Assembly: GCF_051912845.1 (NCBI RefSeq)
Contig: NZ_JBNCBU010000001.1
Location: forward strand, 1,736,001-1,800,000
Direction: 5' to 3'
Source: Tsuneonella sediminis
GTDB lineage: Bacteria; Pseudomonadota; Alphaproteobacteria; Sphingomonadales; Sphingomonadaceae
Length of the DNA: 64,000 nt
Made by a program: the position numbers and the translations under genes. A model generated the notes under the pieces. It ran no database searches, was not told the DNA's origin, and saw nothing but the letters and a program-made list of their open reading frames with translations. This document shows positions 62,251-64,000 of the stretch, one piece after another (position 1 is the stretch's first letter; each line of letters starts with the position of its first letter).

Positions 62251-62428
62251 GTTCACCCCCCGTCAAATCTCGCTTGGCGCGGCCCGTCACCAAACGAATC
62301 CCGCCAGCAGTACCCCACGCCTCCCGAAAGGTGGGGAACCACTCACTTGGGCGCTTGGAGTCTGGGGGATTGCAGGCCACGAGGAATCCGGCGCCCTCGA
62401 TCGTGACATCGATTGTGCCCGCCTCCAT
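62234..62428 (-). CDS. Small hypothetical protein
   Basis: 64 residues; ATG overlaps the preceding stop by one base (TGATG) and the end overlaps the HTH gene by about 20 bp. No recognised family. Pattern ACNPPDSKRPSEWFPTFREAW. Confidence 0.55.
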   Translation of the reverse strand: MEAGTIDVTIEGAGFLVACNPPDSKRPSEWFPTFREAWGTAGGIRLVTGRAKRDLTGGEHGAPS

Positions 62429-62781
62429 CACGCGGCCTCCGCGAGCGCTTCGGGTTCGATGATCGAATAGGCCATAACCTTGACGCCCATCCCACCGGGC
62501 CGTTTGCCGACCTCGAACAACTTGCCGAGGCGGACCAACTCGCCGGCACGCGGACGGACGCACAGCAGCGGCAAATCTAGGTCCGCCGCTATCTGTTCGG
62601 GGATGGCCCCAGTCCGACCATAGGCGGCCCACCCATCAAGCATTTGCCGATGACGACGCCCGAGCGTCTGGGTGACTTCCGCCGCCGCCTCTCGGCTGTT
62701 GGCACGAGCTTCGGTGGAAACGCCTTTGTGTCCGGCTGCGGTGCCGTCGCCGTAGTGAGGTTCTTGATTGTTAGCCATCAT
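62428..62781 (-). CDS. Small winged-helix-like hypothetical protein
   Basis: 117 residues. The C-terminal half (GAIPEQIAADLDLPLLCVRP, ELVRLGKLFEVGK) looks like a winged helix. The start overlaps the stop of the next upstream gene (ATGA). Part of the tightly packed leftward string. Confidence 0.6.
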   Translation of the reverse strand: MMANNQEPHYGDGTAAGHKGVSTEARANSREAAAEVTQTLGRRHRQMLDGWAAYGRTGAIPEQIAADLDLPLLCVRPRAGELVRLGKLFEVGKRPGGMGVKVMAYSIIEPEALAEAA

Positions 62782-62966
62782 TCGGCCTCCATCATTTCAG
62801 ACAGGCCAGCGCGCTCCGCGAGCGCCGCGAGCCAATCGAATTGCCTGTCAGATAGCGCGAAGGGATCGACCGCGATTTGGCCGAGGAATTGTCCCGCCTT
62901 TCGCGTTAGACCCTCGCCCTTGTTGAGTAGCGCCAATGCCAGCGCGCGGCGTGCCTCGAATGTCAT
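62778..62966 (-). CDS. Small hypothetical protein
   Basis: 62 residues, ATGA overlaps at both ends. Helical, with FEARRALALALLNKGEGLTRK at the start. Not recognised beyond resembling small phage-island proteins. Confidence 0.6.
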   Translation of the reverse strand: MTFEARRALALALLNKGEGLTRKAGQFLGQIAVDPFALSDRQFDWLAALAERAGLSEMMEAE

Positions 62967-63247
62967 CGGGCCACCTCTTCCAATTCGCGCAGCGCCACAC
63001 TCAAGGCGCGCTCAGCGTCATGCTTGGGAAGGAGCCGCGAGCCAAACAGGCCAGCACGGCGACGACGCACGTCCCATGCGTTCCGTGACGACCAGCATTG
63101 CTTGCTGAACGCTCGCAGGGCGTCTATATCGATCCCGTCGAAATCTAGGCCTGCCAGCAAAGACTCGATCGAAGGGTCCCGCACCGGAAGAACGGCGCGG
63201 GCCTTTCGCTTTTCAGGGGTAGCGTTCCCCGGTCCGGATGGCGCCAC
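62963..63247 (-). CDS. Small hypothetical protein
   Basis: 94 residues, GTG start. Contains LDFDGIDIDALRAFSKQ and RALSVALRELEE. No recognised family. ATGA overlap with the following gene. Confidence 0.55.
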   Translation of the reverse strand: MAPSGPGNATPEKRKARAVLPVRDPSIESLLAGLDFDGIDIDALRAFSKQCWSSRNAWDVRRRRAGLFGSRLLPKHDAERALSVALRELEEVAR

Positions 63248-63250
63248 GAT

Positions 63251-63454
63251 TCACGCCGCCGCCTCGGAAGCGTAGTCCGGCAGCGAGGCGAGATATTCCG
63301 CTAGATCGTCCCGCAGAATTACCGTGCGCCGACCGCGCTTCTTTGCCTTAAGGTCGCCACGCCGCAGCGCTTCATAAATCTCGGAACGCGATCCCGCGCC
63401 CGCCTCTCGCGCCTCATCAATGTGAAAGGCTAATTTGTGATCCGGTAGTGCCAT
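63251..63454 (-). CDS. Excisionase-like DNA-binding protein
   Basis: 67 residues. Helix-turn-helix of the excisionase/MerR-like type: IDEAREAGAGSRSEIYEALRRGDLKAKKRG followed by RTVILRDDLAEYL (each part separate here). Such proteins control excision or early transcription in integrative elements. Confidence 0.7.
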   Translation of the reverse strand: MALPDHKLAFHIDEAREAGAGSRSEIYEALRRGDLKAKKRGRRTVILRDDLAEYLASLPDYASEAAA

Positions 63455-63561
63455 CGTCCTGCCGCCTCCGTGATTGTGGGCGACAGTCCATCTACACCTA
63501 CAGACGGAGGGTGCGAGAAATCCGTTTGGTCAATTAACCGTACGAAAGATTGGCCAAACTT

Positions 63562-63999
63562 TCACCGGGGTAATTGCTCTTTGCGATGCGGTCGGCGCCG
63601 GGGTCCGGCTTTGGCGGTCACACGGGACTGCATGAACTCCTCGCCGTCAATTGCAAGCTGCGCCAAAGCGACCTTTTCTTCAACCAGTCCTAAGAAATGT
63701 CCATGCCAGCCACTGCGGGCGACCGCGAGCATGTATGTGACGACGTCGCCGCCTAGCAGGTTATCACATTGGGCGCGCCACCCTCTTATGGTAGTCCACG
63801 GTGTATTTCCGAAAGCCATAGATACTCGAGCCTGCGCTTCCGCCGGGGGTAGCCCACGCCCCTCCAGAAATTCGATCCATTCGAGGGCTCTTAGTTTCTT
63901 GTTGGCGATCCGGTAACGCGACCCGCCGACTCCCTGAGCAGACGAAATGACACGAGCCAAGAGACTCGGATCATCACCATTGGAAACTGCTAGCACTTC
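63562..63999 (-). CDS. Hypothetical protein, 5' end outside window
   Basis: The frame is open to the right edge; GTG 63996 is the first possible start visible. About 145 residues: KLRALEWIEFLEGRGLPPAEA, then WTTIRGWRAQCDNLL and a C-terminal basic tail. No recognised family. A 107-bp gap separates it from the excisionase-like gene. Confidence 0.5.
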   Translation of the reverse strand, partial: EVLAVSNGDDPSLLARVISSAQGVGGSRYRIANKKLRALEWIEFLEGRGLPPAEAQARVSMAFGNTPWTTIRGWRAQCDNLLGGDVVTYMLAVARSGWHGHFLGLVEEKVALAQLAIDGEEFMQSRVTAKAGPRRRPHRKEQLPR

Positions 64000-64000
64000 G

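Larger units (their letters stand above)
56328..64000. mobile_element. Accessory island at tRNA-Thr, left part
   Basis: From the tRNA 3' end to the right edge no core gene is recognisable. Instead there are short genes of phage or satellite type, toxin-like genes and a lower, less uniform GC with AT-rich codons around 57.9-60.4 kb. The leftward gene string 63.99-60.47 kb with an excisionase-like protein is typical of integrative elements. No integrase, transposase or second att site is visible, so the right boundary is outside the window. Confidence 0.65.

Noticed and set aside
56328..64000. Direct repeat of the tRNA-Thr 3' end marking an att site
   Set aside because: No second copy was seen inside the window; it may be beyond the right edge.

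Overview
The window is dense, high-GC (roughly two-thirds G+C by eye) alphaproteobacterial chromosome. The gene set points to Sphingomonadales, most likely Erythrobacteraceae. Indicators are a UrcA-family protein, MerC-domain protein, fused ThiS-ThiG, DUF2093, DUF3035 beside lspA, MmcB, a DUF559 gene inside the suf operon, COX15-type haem A synthase, CtrA-like boxes, and very frequent 4-bp ATGA/GTGA/TTGA overlaps. The species assignment is inference; no rRNA is present.

Layout. 1-1.6 kb: a truncated LytS-type histidine kinase and its LytTR regulator. 1.7-5.4 kb: UrcA protein, a small membrane protein, lipid-kinase-like protein, metallophosphoesterase, and the rplM-rpsI operon. 5.5-15.7 kb: cutA, haem A synthase, MerC, a glyoxalase-fold protein, thiSG, a channel-like protein, two unknowns, DUF2165, an acyl-CoA ligase coupled to ggt, and pyrD. 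15.7-16.0 kb: a candidate small RNA ending in a strong terminator. 16.1-23.5 kb: an AraC-type regulator and a nine-gene suf operon (Rrf2 regulator, sufB, DUF559, sufC, a Cys-containing exported protein, sufD, sufS, a DUF59 protein, an A-type carrier). 23.5-35.2 kb: housekeeping genes (adenosine kinase, purD/xseA head to head, M23 peptidase, rpmB, tadA, RNase T2, nadC), a second LytTR/LytS pair and an HD protein. 35.2-46.4 kb: envelope quality-control genes (PDZ/M48 protein, DsbA-like, BepA-like M48), a frameshifted alpha/beta hydrolase, APP1-type phosphatase, a PAS-domain protein, sterol-desaturase-like protein, mmcB and a DUF885 lipoprotein. 47-56 kb: tRNA-Arg(CCG) and a long leftward operon gpmA-purE-purK-folA-dipeptidase-ribF-ileS-lspA-DUF3035.

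At 56.25 kb a complete tRNA-Thr(GGT) marks a sharp change. From there to the right edge lies an accessory island of small phage-type genes, a MazF-like toxin, a membrane protein/PIN-nuclease pair, and a papain-fold amidase overlapping a lipoprotein gene that looks like a toxin/immunity pair. A leftward early-type gene string (excisionase-like DNA-binding protein, small overlapping genes, replication-type HTH protein, HGG-motif protein) fills the last 3.5 kb. No integrase is visible; it is probably beyond the right edge.

The most interesting items are the two accessory two-gene modules (57.4-58.8 kb and 59.5-60.4 kb), the candidate sRNA at 15.8-15.94 kb, the perfect inverted repeat abutting the start of the suf regulator, the two unrecognised proteins inside the suf operon, the purD/xseA overlapping start codons, and the hydrolase broken by a 4-bp tandem duplication.
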